From assembly GCA_001298545.1 (NCBI GenBank), contig LJCX01000030.1, positions 744,001 to 808,000 on the forward strand: a stretch of DNA of 64,000 nt. Reading direction: 5' to 3'. The stretch is from Actinobacteria bacterium OV320 (GTDB lineage Bacteria > Actinomycetota > Actinomycetes > Streptomycetales > Streptomycetaceae). A program made the position numbers and the translations under genes. Below, one piece after another: positions 6,676 to 14,246 of the stretch (positions within the stretch are counted from its first letter, which is position 1; each line of letters opens with the position of its first letter). The notes under the pieces were generated by a model. The model was given only the letters and a program-made list of their open reading frames with translations. It had not been told where the DNA came from and did no database searches.

Positions 6676-6780
6676 CCCATCAGAACGAGCGTCAAATGAG
6701 CGTCACGAGCGTCATTTCAGCGTCAAGATATCGCCCGTAACGCCCACACCGCACATAATGCGCACGCGCAAAACCGCAGG
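6451..6780. other. Right junction of the accessory island
   Basis: These 330 bases lie between the DUF6527-type gene and the convergent methyltransferase gene. They hold the possible transposase remnant and, at 6688-6725, a cluster of AGCGTCA repeats. Nothing else coding was recognised, and no clear terminator hairpin was seen for either convergent gene. Confidence 0.5.
6688..6725 (+). repeat. Four direct AGCGTCA repeats
   Basis: Exact copies of AGCGTCA start at 6688, 6699, 6708 and 6719 (steps of 11, 9 and 11 nt, about one helical turn). Regular helical phasing is typical of protein-binding iterons or integrase/excisionase arm sites rather than of coding sequence. The position at the edge of the island, before conserved chromosome, favours a recombination or plasmid-type control site, but no partner protein is identifiable here. 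Confidence 0.5.
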
Positions 6781-8121
6781 TCAGGAGCCCTTTGCGACCG
6801 GTTCAAGGACCGCAACACACTCCACATGATGCGTCATCGGAAACAGATCGAACGCCCGCAGCATCCGCACCTTGTAGCCGCCGTCCCGGAAGTACGCCAG
6901 GTCGCGTGCCAGTGCCGCCGGGTCGCACGCCACGTACGCGATCTTCCGCGCCCCCAGCGAAGCCAGGTGCTCGACCGTCTTCTTGCCCGCGCCCGCGCGC
7001 GGCGGGTCGAGGACGATCAGGTCGACCTCGGTGATCCCGGTGCGCGGCAGCACCGCCTCGACCTTGCCCTGCTCGATCCGCACCCGCTCGAACCCGGCGA
7101 GGTTGTGCCGGGCGTCCTCCACGGCGCGCTTGCCGGACTCGATGCCCAGCACCGCGCCCTTGTCGCCGAGGCGGTCGGCGAGGGCGCCCGCGAAGAGGCC
7201 GACGCCGCAGTACAGGTCGAGCGCCATGTCGCCCTTGCGCGGCAGCAGGCCCTGCATGACCGCCTTGACGAGGGTGTCGGCGGCCTGCGGATGGACCTGC
7301 CAGAAGCCGCCGCTGCCGACCCGGTACGTCCGGCCGTCGGCACGCTCGCGGACGAAGGCCCGGCCGTGGACGCGGTGGATGCCGCCGTCGTGCTCCTCGA
7401 CCCGCATGACGGAGACGGGCCGGTCCAGCTCGACGAGGGGCAGACGGGCGCCGGGGCGGGGTTCGAGGATCACCATGCGGTCCTGGGAGCCGGTCGCGGC
7501 GATCGCGTCGACGGACGCCATCCCGGACCAGTCGCGGTCCTCGATGCCCAGCTCGCTGACGCCCGGCGCCGCGATCATGCAGTGCTCGATCGGCTCGACC
7601 TCGTGCGAGCGGTGGCGCCGCAGTCCGGCGTTGCCGTCGGCGTCGACCGCGTACTGGACGCGGGTGCGCCACGCGGGCACCTCGCCGGCCGGCAGTTTGT
7701 CGCCCTCGGCCGGCATCACGGTGCCGTCCCAGCCGGCCTCCTCGGGCGTGAGGCCCGCGAGCCGCAGCAGCTGCTCGGCGATCACCTCGCCCTTGAGGCG
7801 GCGCTGGGCGCCCGGCTTGGCGTGCTGCCAGTCGCAGCCGCCGCAGCGGCCGGGTCCGGCGTACGGGCAGGGTGCCTCGACGCGGTCCTTGGACGCCTCC
7901 AGCACCTGTACGGCGTCCGCGCGCAGGTACCGGGCCCCCTCCTCGCCCTCGGTCACCCGGGCCACGACCCGCTCGCCGGGCAGCGTGTGCCGGACGAACA
8001 GCACCTGGCCGGCTTCCGTCCGGGCGATGCAGTGGCCGCCGTGGGCGACGGGGCCGATCTCGACCTCGTATTCCTGCCCCACGAGCGACACCGCCTGCGA
8101 CTTCTTCGGTTCTGCCTGCAT
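6781..8121 (-). CDS. Class I RNA (uracil-C5) methyltransferase, TrmA/RlmD family
   Basis: A 446-aa protein. The N-terminal TRAM domain (~12-72) is followed by iron-sulfur cysteines C85, C93 and C96 in CPYAGPGRCGGC, probably completed by Cys in EPIEHCMIAAPG. The C-terminal Rossmann domain has the SAM loop LDLYCGVGLFAGAL, DPPRAGAGKKTVEH, and the catalytic Cys in YVACDPAALARDL. The closing FDLFPMTHHVECVAVLEP is diagnostic of the family. It methylates a uridine C5 in rRNA or tRNA; the exact site is not determinable here. ATG 8121 is chosen because the TRAM domain begins soon after; the longer frame has no better ribosome site. The methyltransferase and the permease run in the same direction with a 138-nt gap. 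Confidence 0.9.
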   Translation of the reverse strand: MQAEPKKSQAVSLVGQEYEVEIGPVAHGGHCIARTEAGQVLFVRHTLPGERVVARVTEGEEGARYLRADAVQVLEASKDRVEAPCPYAGPGRCGGCDWQHAKPGAQRRLKGEVIAEQLLRLAGLTPEEAGWDGTVMPAEGDKLPAGEVPAWRTRVQYAVDADGNAGLRRHRSHEVEPIEHCMIAAPGVSELGIEDRDWSGMASVDAIAATGSQDRMVILEPRPGARLPLVELDRPVSVMRVEEHDGGIHRVHGRAFVRERADGRTYRVGSGGFWQVHPQAADTLVKAVMQGLLPRKGDMALDLYCGVGLFAGALADRLGDKGAVLGIESGKRAVEDARHNLAGFERVRIEQGKVEAVLPRTGITEVDLIVLDPPRAGAGKKTVEHLASLGARKIAYVACDPAALARDLAYFRDGGYKVRMLRAFDLFPMTHHVECVAVLEPVAKGS

Positions 8122-8259
8122 GGCGGGGTGACTCCACAACGTCGAACGAGGAACGGCCGGACAACAGCCCACCAGTCTACGTGGCTGCCGTCCGGCCGTT
8201 CACCACGCGCCGGGACGGGGGTCAAGGGGCGAGGGTCGAGGTCCCGCCCGGCGCGAGGG

Positions 8260-10380
8260 TCACTTCTTCGGGTTCGGCCCCGAGGAGCCCGGGGCGCTGC
8301 CGGAACCGGTGCCCGACGGCTCCTTCGGGTGACCCTGCTGCGCGGGACCGCGTCGTACCGAGCCCGGAGCGTTCCACTCCGAGCGCCTGCGGGCGCGCTT
8401 CTTCGCCGCCTCGGACGACTGGAGCTGGTACGGGACGGACGTGACCATGACGCCCGGCGTGAACAGCAGCCGGCCCTTGAGCCGCAGTGCGCTCTGGTTG
8501 TGCAGCAGATGCTCGTACCAGTGGCCGACCACGTACTCCGGGATGATCACCGACACCGCGTCGCGCGGCGACTCCTGGCGCAGGCTCTTGACGTACTCGA
8601 TGACCGGCCGGGTGACCTCGCGGTAGGGCGAGTCCAGGACCTTCAGCGGTACGTCGATCCCGCGCCGTTCCCACTCGCCGCGCAGCGTCTTCGTCTCGGC
8701 CGGGTCGACGTTGACGGTGAGCGCCTCGAGGGTGTCGGAGCGCATCAGCTTGGCGTAGGCGAGGGCGCGCAGCGTCGGACGGTGGATCTTGGAGATCAGC
8801 AGCACCGAGTGGACGCGCGAGGGCCGGACGGTGTCGTCGCTGGGGCCCTCGGGAGCGGCGATCTCCGCGGACACGCCGTCGTAGTGGCGGCGGATCGCGC
8901 TCATCGTCCCGTAGAAGATCACCATGCCGAGCAGGGCGACCCAGGCGCCGTGCGTGAACTTGGTGACCAGGACGACGATCAGGACCAGGCCGGTGAAGAA
9001 GGCGCCGAAGGTGTTGATCGCGCGGGAGCGGACCATGTGGCGGCGCTTGGCCTGGTCGGTCTCGGTCGCCAGGAGGCGGTTCCAGTGCCGGACCATGCCG
9101 ATCTGGCTGAGGGTGAACGACACGAACACGCCGACGATGTACAGCTGGATCAGCCGCGTGGAGTCGGCGCCGTAGATGATGACCAGCAGCATGGCCGCGC
9201 CGGCGAGCAGCACGATGCCGTTGGAGAAGGCCAGGCGGTCGCCGCGGGTGTGCAGCTGGCGGGGCAGATAGCGGTCCTGGGCGAGGATCGAGCCGAGCAC
9301 CGGGAAGCCGTTGTACGCGGTGTTCGCCGCGAGGAACAGCACCAGCGCGGTGGCCGCGGCGAGGACGATGAAGAGGAAGCTGCCCTTGCCGAAGACGGCT
9401 TCGGCGACCTGGGTGATCACCGGGTTCTGGACGTAGTCGGCGCCGACCGCGACCCCGTCGTGCAGCAGGTCGACGGCCGGGTTCTCGGCCATCCGGACCT
9501 TGGTGAACAGGGCCAGCACGATGATGCCGCAGAACATGGTGACGGCCAGCAGGCCCATCGCCGCGAGCGTGCTCGCCGCGTTCTTCGACTTGGGCTTGCG
9601 GAAGGCGGGGACGCCGTTGGAGATCGCCTCCACGCCGGTGAGCGCGGCACAGCCGGAGGAGAAGGCGCGCAGCAGCAGGAAGACCAGGGCGAACCCGGCC
9701 AGGCCCTGGTGCTCGGCCTTGATCGTGTACTCGGCCGTCGGGGCCCGCATGGTGTCGTCGAGCACCAGCCCGCGGAAGGCACCCCAGGCGATCATGATGA
9801 AGACGCCCGCGACGAAGACGTAGGTCGGGATCGCGAAGAGCTTGCCGGACTCCTTGACGCCACGCAGGTTCATCAGCGTCAGCAGCACGATCACGGCGAC
9901 CGCGCAGGCCACCTTGTGCTCGACCACGAACGGGATCGCGGAGCCGAGGTTCTCGATGCCGGAGGCGATGGAGACCGCGACGGTCAGGACGTAGTCGACG
10001 AGCAGCGCGCTCGCGACGGTCAGGCCGGCCTTGGGGCCGAGGTTGGTGGTGGCCACCTCGTAGTCGCCGCCGCCACTGGGGTAGGCGTGGACGTTCTGCC
10101 GGTAGGAGGCGACCACCGTGAACATCAGCACGACGACCGCGAGGGCGATCCAGGGGCTGAAGTGGTAGGCCGACACGCCCGCGATGGACAGGACCAGCAG
10201 CACCTCCCCGGGCGCGTAGGCCACGGAGGACAGCGGGTCGGAAGCGAAGACGGGCAGGGCGATGCGCTTCGGCAGGAGCGTTTCTCCGAGCCGATCACTG
10301 CGCAGTGCGCGCCCGATCAGGATCCGTTTGGGCACGTCGGTCAGTTTGGACACAACAGAGGATCGTAGGCCTTCGAACAC
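8260..10380 (-). CDS. KimA-like APC-family potassium importer
   Basis: About 706 aa. The N-terminal transporter core has ~12 membrane helices and opens with LPVFASDPLSSVAYAPGEVL, very like the first helix of KimA (YdaO) H+/K+ symporters, followed by PSGGGDYEVATTNLG. A cytoplasmic C-terminal domain of universal-stress type (~500-650) and a disordered basic Gly/Ser/Pro tail follow. KimA-type proteins import K+ and are inhibited by c-di-AMP in Firmicutes. The neighbouring genes (two TrkA-type proteins, kdpDE) support potassium rather than amino-acid transport. GTG 10380 sits ~12 nt after GGAGG; GTG 10392 and GTG 10353 are alternatives. A generic amino-acid permease annotation is possible but less likely. 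Confidence 0.8.
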   Translation of the reverse strand: MFEGLRSSVVSKLTDVPKRILIGRALRSDRLGETLLPKRIALPVFASDPLSSVAYAPGEVLLVLSIAGVSAYHFSPWIALAVVVLMFTVVASYRQNVHAYPSGGGDYEVATTNLGPKAGLTVASALLVDYVLTVAVSIASGIENLGSAIPFVVEHKVACAVAVIVLLTLMNLRGVKESGKLFAIPTYVFVAGVFIMIAWGAFRGLVLDDTMRAPTAEYTIKAEHQGLAGFALVFLLLRAFSSGCAALTGVEAISNGVPAFRKPKSKNAASTLAAMGLLAVTMFCGIIVLALFTKVRMAENPAVDLLHDGVAVGADYVQNPVITQVAEAVFGKGSFLFIVLAAATALVLFLAANTAYNGFPVLGSILAQDRYLPRQLHTRGDRLAFSNGIVLLAGAAMLLVIIYGADSTRLIQLYIVGVFVSFTLSQIGMVRHWNRLLATETDQAKRRHMVRSRAINTFGAFFTGLVLIVVLVTKFTHGAWVALLGMVIFYGTMSAIRRHYDGVSAEIAAPEGPSDDTVRPSRVHSVLLISKIHRPTLRALAYAKLMRSDTLEALTVNVDPAETKTLRGEWERRGIDVPLKVLDSPYREVTRPVIEYVKSLRQESPRDAVSVIIPEYVVGHWYEHLLHNQSALRLKGRLLFTPGVMVTSVPYQLQSSEAAKKRARRRSEWNAPGSVRRGPAQQGHPKEPSGTGSGSAPGSSGPNPKK

Positions 10381-10537
10381 GGGACCGCCCACCCTCCCCC
10401 GGCGTCGGCCGGGTGACGGCGTGCCGCGTCTGCCTCCCGGGTGAATTCGGCCATGCCCGTGCTGCGGATTCCGCGACCGCGCCGATCCCCATGTCTATAT
10501 GACAATCCCCGCCCGCTGCCGCCCCCTTGGAGGGTCC

Positions 10538-10633
10538 ATGCACACGACCGCGGAGATCATCGGCGCCGTCGGCACCCTCGTCGGCCTCGGAATCCTTACC
10601 TTCCTCAGTCTCTGGAGCATCAGCCGCCGCTGA
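10538..10633 (+). CDS. 31-aa single-span membrane peptide
   Basis: An ATG with a strong ribosome site (TTGGAGGG, about 8 nt upstream) starts a 31-codon frame, MHTTAEIIGAVGTLVGLGI... with a hydrophobic span of ~20 residues and a C-terminal Arg-Arg. It lies between the divergent KimA-like gene and the TrkA pair, all potassium-linked. Small single-span peptides such as KdpF stabilise potassium transporters; the sequence is not recognisably KdpF, so any such role is inference. The good ribosome site and amphipathic layout favour a real gene. Confidence 0.6.
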   Translation: MHTTAEIIGAVGTLVGLGILTFLSLWSISRR

Positions 10634-10730
10634 TCACGTGAAGCGTGCACGGGGGTGCCCTGCGCCGACCGCACGTGTGTAGCTTGGGCGACGGTCTGAG
10701 ACCCTGTTCAAAGCCAAGCCAGAATTTTTA

Positions 10731-10754
10731 TTGACTTCTTGACTTCTTGACCTC
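10731..10754 (+). repeat. Three tandem octamers TTGACTTC/TTGACTTC/TTGACCTC
   Basis: These repeats lie immediately before the GGAAGG ribosome site of the first TrkA-type gene. The TTGAC cores resemble -35 boxes, but they are too close to the start to serve as the promoter of this gene unless it is leaderless. They may be a regulator site or a slipped-strand repeat in the 5' leader. Confidence 0.5.
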
Positions 10755-10766
10755 GGAAGGACGGTC

Positions 10767-11435
10767 GTGCACATCGTCATCATGGGCTGCGGCAGGGTGG
10801 GTTCCGCCCTCGCGCAGACCCTGGAGCAACAGGGGCACACGGTCGCCGTGATCGACCAGGACCCCACCGCCTTCCGACGACTGGGCTCCGGTTTCGGTGG
10901 CCGGCGGGTCACCGGAGTCGGCTTCGACCAGGACACCCTGCGCGAGGCGGGCATCGAGGAGGCCGGCGCCTTCGCTGCCGTGTCCAGCGGCGACAACTCC
11001 AACATCATCGCCGCCCGGGTGGCCCGTGAGATGTTCGGCATCGAGAACGTCGCCGCGCGCATCTACGACCCCCGGCGCGCCGAGGTCTACCAGCGCCTCG
11101 GCATCCCCACCGTCGCCACCGTCCGCTGGACGGCCGACCAGATGCTGCGCCGGCTGCTCCCCTCGGGTGCCGAGCCGCTGTGGCGCGACCCCACCGGGGG
11201 CGTCGAGCTCGCCGAGGTGCACGCCGCCCCGTCCTGGGTCGGCCACAAGATCAGCAAGCTTCAGGAGGAGACGGGCGTCCGCGTCGCGTTCCTCACCCGC
11301 CTCGGCGAGGCGATCCTGCCCACCTCCCAGACGGTGCTCCAGGAGGGCGACCTGGTGCACGTGATGCTGCGCAGCGACGAGGTCGAGAAGGTCGAGGCCT
11401 CGTTCGCCGAGGGCCCCAAGGAGGACGGTCACTGA
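10767..11435 (+). CDS. TrkA/KtrA-type potassium channel gating protein 1
   Basis: A 222-aa protein with an RCK_N Rossmann domain (MHIVIMGCGRVGSALA, dinucleotide loop GCGRVG) followed by an RCK_C domain (~135-215). Such cytosolic proteins bind NAD(H)/ATP and open or close a Trk/Ktr membrane channel. No channel subunit is adjacent; the KimA-like importer across the divergent promoter may be the physiological partner or simply co-regulated. Its stop overlaps the next start (TGATG), so the pair is translated together. GTG start with GGAAGG ribosome site. Confidence 0.92.
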   Translation: MHIVIMGCGRVGSALAQTLEQQGHTVAVIDQDPTAFRRLGSGFGGRRVTGVGFDQDTLREAGIEEAGAFAAVSSGDNSNIIAARVAREMFGIENVAARIYDPRRAEVYQRLGIPTVATVRWTADQMLRRLLPSGAEPLWRDPTGGVELAEVHAAPSWVGHKISKLQEETGVRVAFLTRLGEAILPTSQTVLQEGDLVHVMLRSDEVEKVEASFAEGPKEDGH

Positions 11436-12112
11436 TGAGGGTCGCCATTGCCGGAGCCGGCGCCGTCGGCCGCTCGATCGCGGGCGAGCTGCTGGAGAAC
11501 GGCCACGAGGTCCTGCTCGTGGACAAGGCGCCGACCGCCATCTCGGTCGAGCGCGTCCCGCGGGCGGAGTGGCTGCTGGCCGACGCCTGCGAGATCACCT
11601 CCCTCGACGAGGCGGCCCTCCAGCGTTGCAACGTCGTGATCGCCGCGACCGGCGACGACAAGGTCAACCTGGTCGTGTCGTTGCTGGCCAAGACGGAGTA
11701 CGGCGTCCCGCGCGTCGTCGCCCGGGTGAACAACCCGAAGAACGAGTGGCTCTTCAACGAGTCCTGGGGCGTGGACGTGGCCGTCTCCACCCCGCGTCTG
11801 ATGTCGGCCCTGGTCGAGGAGGCGGTGAGCGTCGGCGACCTGGTACGACTGCTCCGCTTCAGCCACGGCGACGCCAACCTCGTCGAACTGACCCTCCCCG
11901 AGGAGTCGGCCCTGGCCGGCACCCAGGTCGGCGACGTGGAGTGGCCGGAGGACACCTCGCTGGTCACCATCATCCGCGGCACCCGGGTCCTCACCCCGAC
12001 CCGCGAGGACTCCCTCGAGCCGGGCGACGAACTGCTCTTCGTGGCCGCCCAGGCGAGGGAGGAACAGCTGGAGGACCTCTTGTCGGTCCGCAAGGAGGAC
12101 ACCGGCAGCTGA
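11435..12112 (+). CDS. TrkA/KtrA-type potassium channel gating protein 2
   Basis: A 225-aa protein with the same RCK_N (VAIAGAGAVGRSIAGEL, loop GAGAVG) plus RCK_C layout as the preceding gene, but clearly diverged. It overlaps its neighbour by 1 nt. Tandem RCK proteins usually assemble as a hetero-octameric ring or act on separate channels. It is followed by a long perfect palindrome that serves as terminator. Confidence 0.92.
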   Translation: MRVAIAGAGAVGRSIAGELLENGHEVLLVDKAPTAISVERVPRAEWLLADACEITSLDEAALQRCNVVIAATGDDKVNLVVSLLAKTEYGVPRVVARVNNPKNEWLFNESWGVDVAVSTPRLMSALVEEAVSVGDLVRLLRFSHGDANLVELTLPEESALAGTQVGDVEWPEDTSLVTIIRGTRVLTPTREDSLEPGDELLFVAAQAREEQLEDLLSVRKEDTGS

Positions 12113-12125
12113 CCCGAAACGGCTA

Positions 12126-12173
12126 CTGACGGCGAAGGGCGCCCTGAGATCTCAGGGCGCCCTTCGCCGTCAG
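12126..12173 (+). terminator. 48-bp perfect palindrome, terminator of the trkA pair
   Basis: Both 24-bp arms are perfectly complementary (CTGACGGCGAAGGGCGCC... and its reverse) with no spacer at the centre, 13 nt after the TrkA stop. The hairpin is GC-rich without a clear T-run, as usual in Streptomyces. The zero loop means the tip must open by 3-4 bases in RNA. Confidence 0.8.
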
Positions 12174-12308
12174 CAGGTCGCGGCGAGCTTGCGAACCAGG
12201 CCGTACAGGTCCCCACCAGCCCGTCCGGCGTTCGAGGACTAGGCCCGTTCAGGGCCGAAGGGGGTCCGGGGGCGCAGCCCCCAGGGACGGTCACCCCGAC
12301 ACCGGGAG

Positions 12309-13070
12309 CTAACCCTCCCGACGGTGCCGCCCACCGGCCTCCGACGACGACGCCTCCGCGGCAGCGGCCGCGGCCTTCTCCTCCGCCTCCATCTCCGCGA
12401 ACACATCGATCGGCGCGGGCGCCTTCGCGAGGAAGACCCACGTCAGCCAGACGGCGAGCAGGAACGGCGGGATCTTCAGTGCGATCAGCACCCAGCCCAG
12501 CTGCGTGGTGTTGGCCCACCAGTACAGCGGGAACAGGATCGCGCACTTGGCGAGCAGGATCAGCCCCCACGCCCAGCTGGCCTTGGCGTACGCCTTCTTG
12601 CGGCCCGGGTTACGGGTCCGCCAGGAGAGGTTCTCCTTGAAGACCGGGCCCAGGATCAGGCCGATCAGCGGCACCCCGCACAGCGTCGTGACGATGTAGG
12701 CGAGGGCGAGGCCGAGCGTGTAGAGCATGCCCGGCAGATAGAAGTCCTTGGCGTTGCCGGTCATCATCGCGAAGACGACGCCGAAGGCGACGCCGAAGAC
12801 CCCGCTGAAGGCGTGCTTGACCGTGTCCTTCATCGCCAGGCGGACCACGACCAGGATCAGCGACACCGCGAGCGCGGCGATCGCGGACATGTGCAGATCC
12901 TTGTTGATCGTGAAGATCGTGACGAAGAGAAGGCCGGGCACGACCGTCTCGACCATGCCCCGCACCCCGCCGAACGCCTCGAACAGCGCGGCCTCGGTCA
13001 CCGCCCGGGCGTCGGCCGCGGTCGTGTCGTCCGCGGTCGTGTCTTCGGTCGGCTTGTCGAGCGACGTCAC
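12309..13070 (-). CDS. DUF3159 family membrane protein
   Basis: A 253-aa integral membrane protein with about 6-7 hydrophobic segments. It matches the actinobacterial DUF3159 pattern (FEAFGGVRGMVETVVPGLLF near the N terminus, ITRNPGRKK-like cytoplasmic loop, Trp-rich helices). Function is unknown. It is directly downstream of an OB-fold protein gene with a 3-nt gap, an arrangement that is conserved in Streptomyces. The C terminus is Glu/Ala-rich and cytoplasmic. Confidence 0.85.
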   Translation of the reverse strand: MTSLDKPTEDTTADDTTAADARAVTEAALFEAFGGVRGMVETVVPGLLFVTIFTINKDLHMSAIAALAVSLILVVVRLAMKDTVKHAFSGVFGVAFGVVFAMMTGNAKDFYLPGMLYTLGLALAYIVTTLCGVPLIGLILGPVFKENLSWRTRNPGRKKAYAKASWAWGLILLAKCAILFPLYWWANTTQLGWVLIALKIPPFLLAVWLTWVFLAKAPAPIDVFAEMEAEEKAAAAAAEASSSEAGGRHRREG

Positions 13071-13073
13071 CGG

Positions 13074-13472
13074 CTACTCCCTACCCAGGGGTCTCAGTTC
13101 GTACTTGGGGTTGAACAGCACCCGGCGGCCCCGGCTCATGGAGACCCGTCCCGATGCGATGAGTCTGCGTCCCGGCTCTATGCCCACTATGGAGCGCCTG
13201 CCGAGCCACACCACGTCCAGCGCCGCGGTGCCGTCGAACAGCTCGGCCTCCAGGGCCGGGACTCCGGCGCGTGGCCGCAGAGTGACCGTGCGCAAGGTAC
13301 CAGTAACCGTGACGATCTGGCGGTCCTGGCAGTCTCCGATCCGCGTGCATCCGGCCGTCTCGGTGTCCTCTCGCAGCTCCTCGGACTCCAGGTCCTCCTG
13401 CGACGAGGAGAGCCGGTCGAGCATGCGCCGGAACCGGCCCACCGGCTTTTCGGAACGAGGGACAGCACTCAT
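13074..13472 (-). CDS. OB-fold nucleic-acid-binding protein
   Basis: A 132-aa protein. After a charged N-terminal helix region (SSSQEDLESEELRED) it has an OB-fold with TVTGTLRTVTL, FDGTAALDVVWLG and GRRLIASGRVSM, like the tRNA_anti-type fold of RecG-like or aspartyl-tRNA synthetase domains. Streptomyces orthologues lie beside DUF3159. The start is MSAVPRSEK at 13472; an in-frame upstream start would add nine unlikely residues. Its partner and substrate are unknown. Confidence 0.8.
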   Translation of the reverse strand: MSAVPRSEKPVGRFRRMLDRLSSSQEDLESEELREDTETAGCTRIGDCQDRQIVTVTGTLRTVTLRPRAGVPALEAELFDGTAALDVVWLGRRSIVGIEPGRRLIASGRVSMSRGRRVLFNPKYELRPLGRE

Positions 13473-13529
13473 GTCTGAAGGGTACCGGGGCACACCCACC
13501 GAGCCGTAGCCGCCGCCCCACCCGTCGCA

Positions 13530-14246
13530 CTAGCGCTCGAACCGGTATCCCATCCCGGGTTCGGTGACGAAGTGCTTGGGATGCGAGGGATCCGCCTCGA
13601 GCTTGCGTCTCAGCTGCGCCATGTACACCCGCAGGTAGTTGGTCTCCGTTCCGTACGACGGCCCCCACACCTCCTGGAGCAGCTGCTTCTGGCTGACCAG
13701 CCGGCCGGTGTTGCGCACCAGCACCTCCAGCAGATGCCACTCCGTGGGGGTCAGCCGTACGTCCTTCCCGGCGCGGTTGACCTTCTTCGCGGCCAGGTCG
13801 ACGGTGAACCCGTCGGTCTCCACCAGGACCTCGTCCTCGCCGCCTCCGGCGGGTTCCGCCCGGCGGACCGCGGCCCGCAGCCGGGCCAGCAGCTCGTCCA
13901 TGCCGAACGGCTTGGTGACGTAGTCGTCGGCGCCCGCGTCCAGCGCCTCGACCTTCTCGTCCGAGGAGTGCCGGGCGGACAGCACCAGGATCGGCACCCT
14001 GGTCCAGCCGCGCAGTCCCTTGATCACCTCGACGCCGTCCATGTCCGGCAGCCCCAGGTCGAGGACGATCACGTCCGGGTGGCGGGCGGCGGCGAGCCGC
14101 AGGGCGGTGGCACCGTCGTGGGCCGCGTCGACCTCGTACCTGCGGGCCTTGAGGTTGATCACGAGGGCGCGGACGATCTGCGGCTCGTCGTCGATCACGA
14201 GCACTCTCGTGGGGGCCTGGGGCGTCCCCTCGGCCGGGCTCAGCAT
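13530..14246 (-). CDS. kdpE: KdpE-type response regulator
   Basis: A 238-aa OmpR-family regulator with a receiver domain (phosphoacceptor Asp in VIVLDLGLPDMDG, ~residue 62; Lys in YVTKPFGMDEL) and a C-terminal winged helix (LTPTEWHLLEVLVRN to LRRKLEADP). Its ATG overlaps the KdpD stop by 7 nt. KdpE normally activates kdpFABC under potassium limitation or turgor stress. No kdpABC is found nearby, so the targets must be elsewhere or may include the potassium genes just upstream. Confidence 0.93.
   Translation of the reverse strand: MLSPAEGTPQAPTRVLVIDDEPQIVRALVINLKARRYEVDAAHDGATALRLAAARHPDVIVLDLGLPDMDGVEVIKGLRGWTRVPILVLSARHSSDEKVEALDAGADDYVTKPFGMDELLARLRAAVRRAEPAGGGEDEVLVETDGFTVDLAAKKVNRAGKDVRLTPTEWHLLEVLVRNTGRLVSQKQLLQEVWGPSYGTETNYLRVYMAQLRRKLEADPSHPKHFVTEPGMGYRFER

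Noticed and set aside
6826..10368. A 1180-codon open frame on the plus strand opposite the methyltransferase and KimA-like genes
   Set aside because: Its protein is a low-complexity Arg/Gly/Asp/His mixture with no family motif, as expected from the antisense of GC-rich genes with strong third-position bias. The minus-strand genes have clear motifs.
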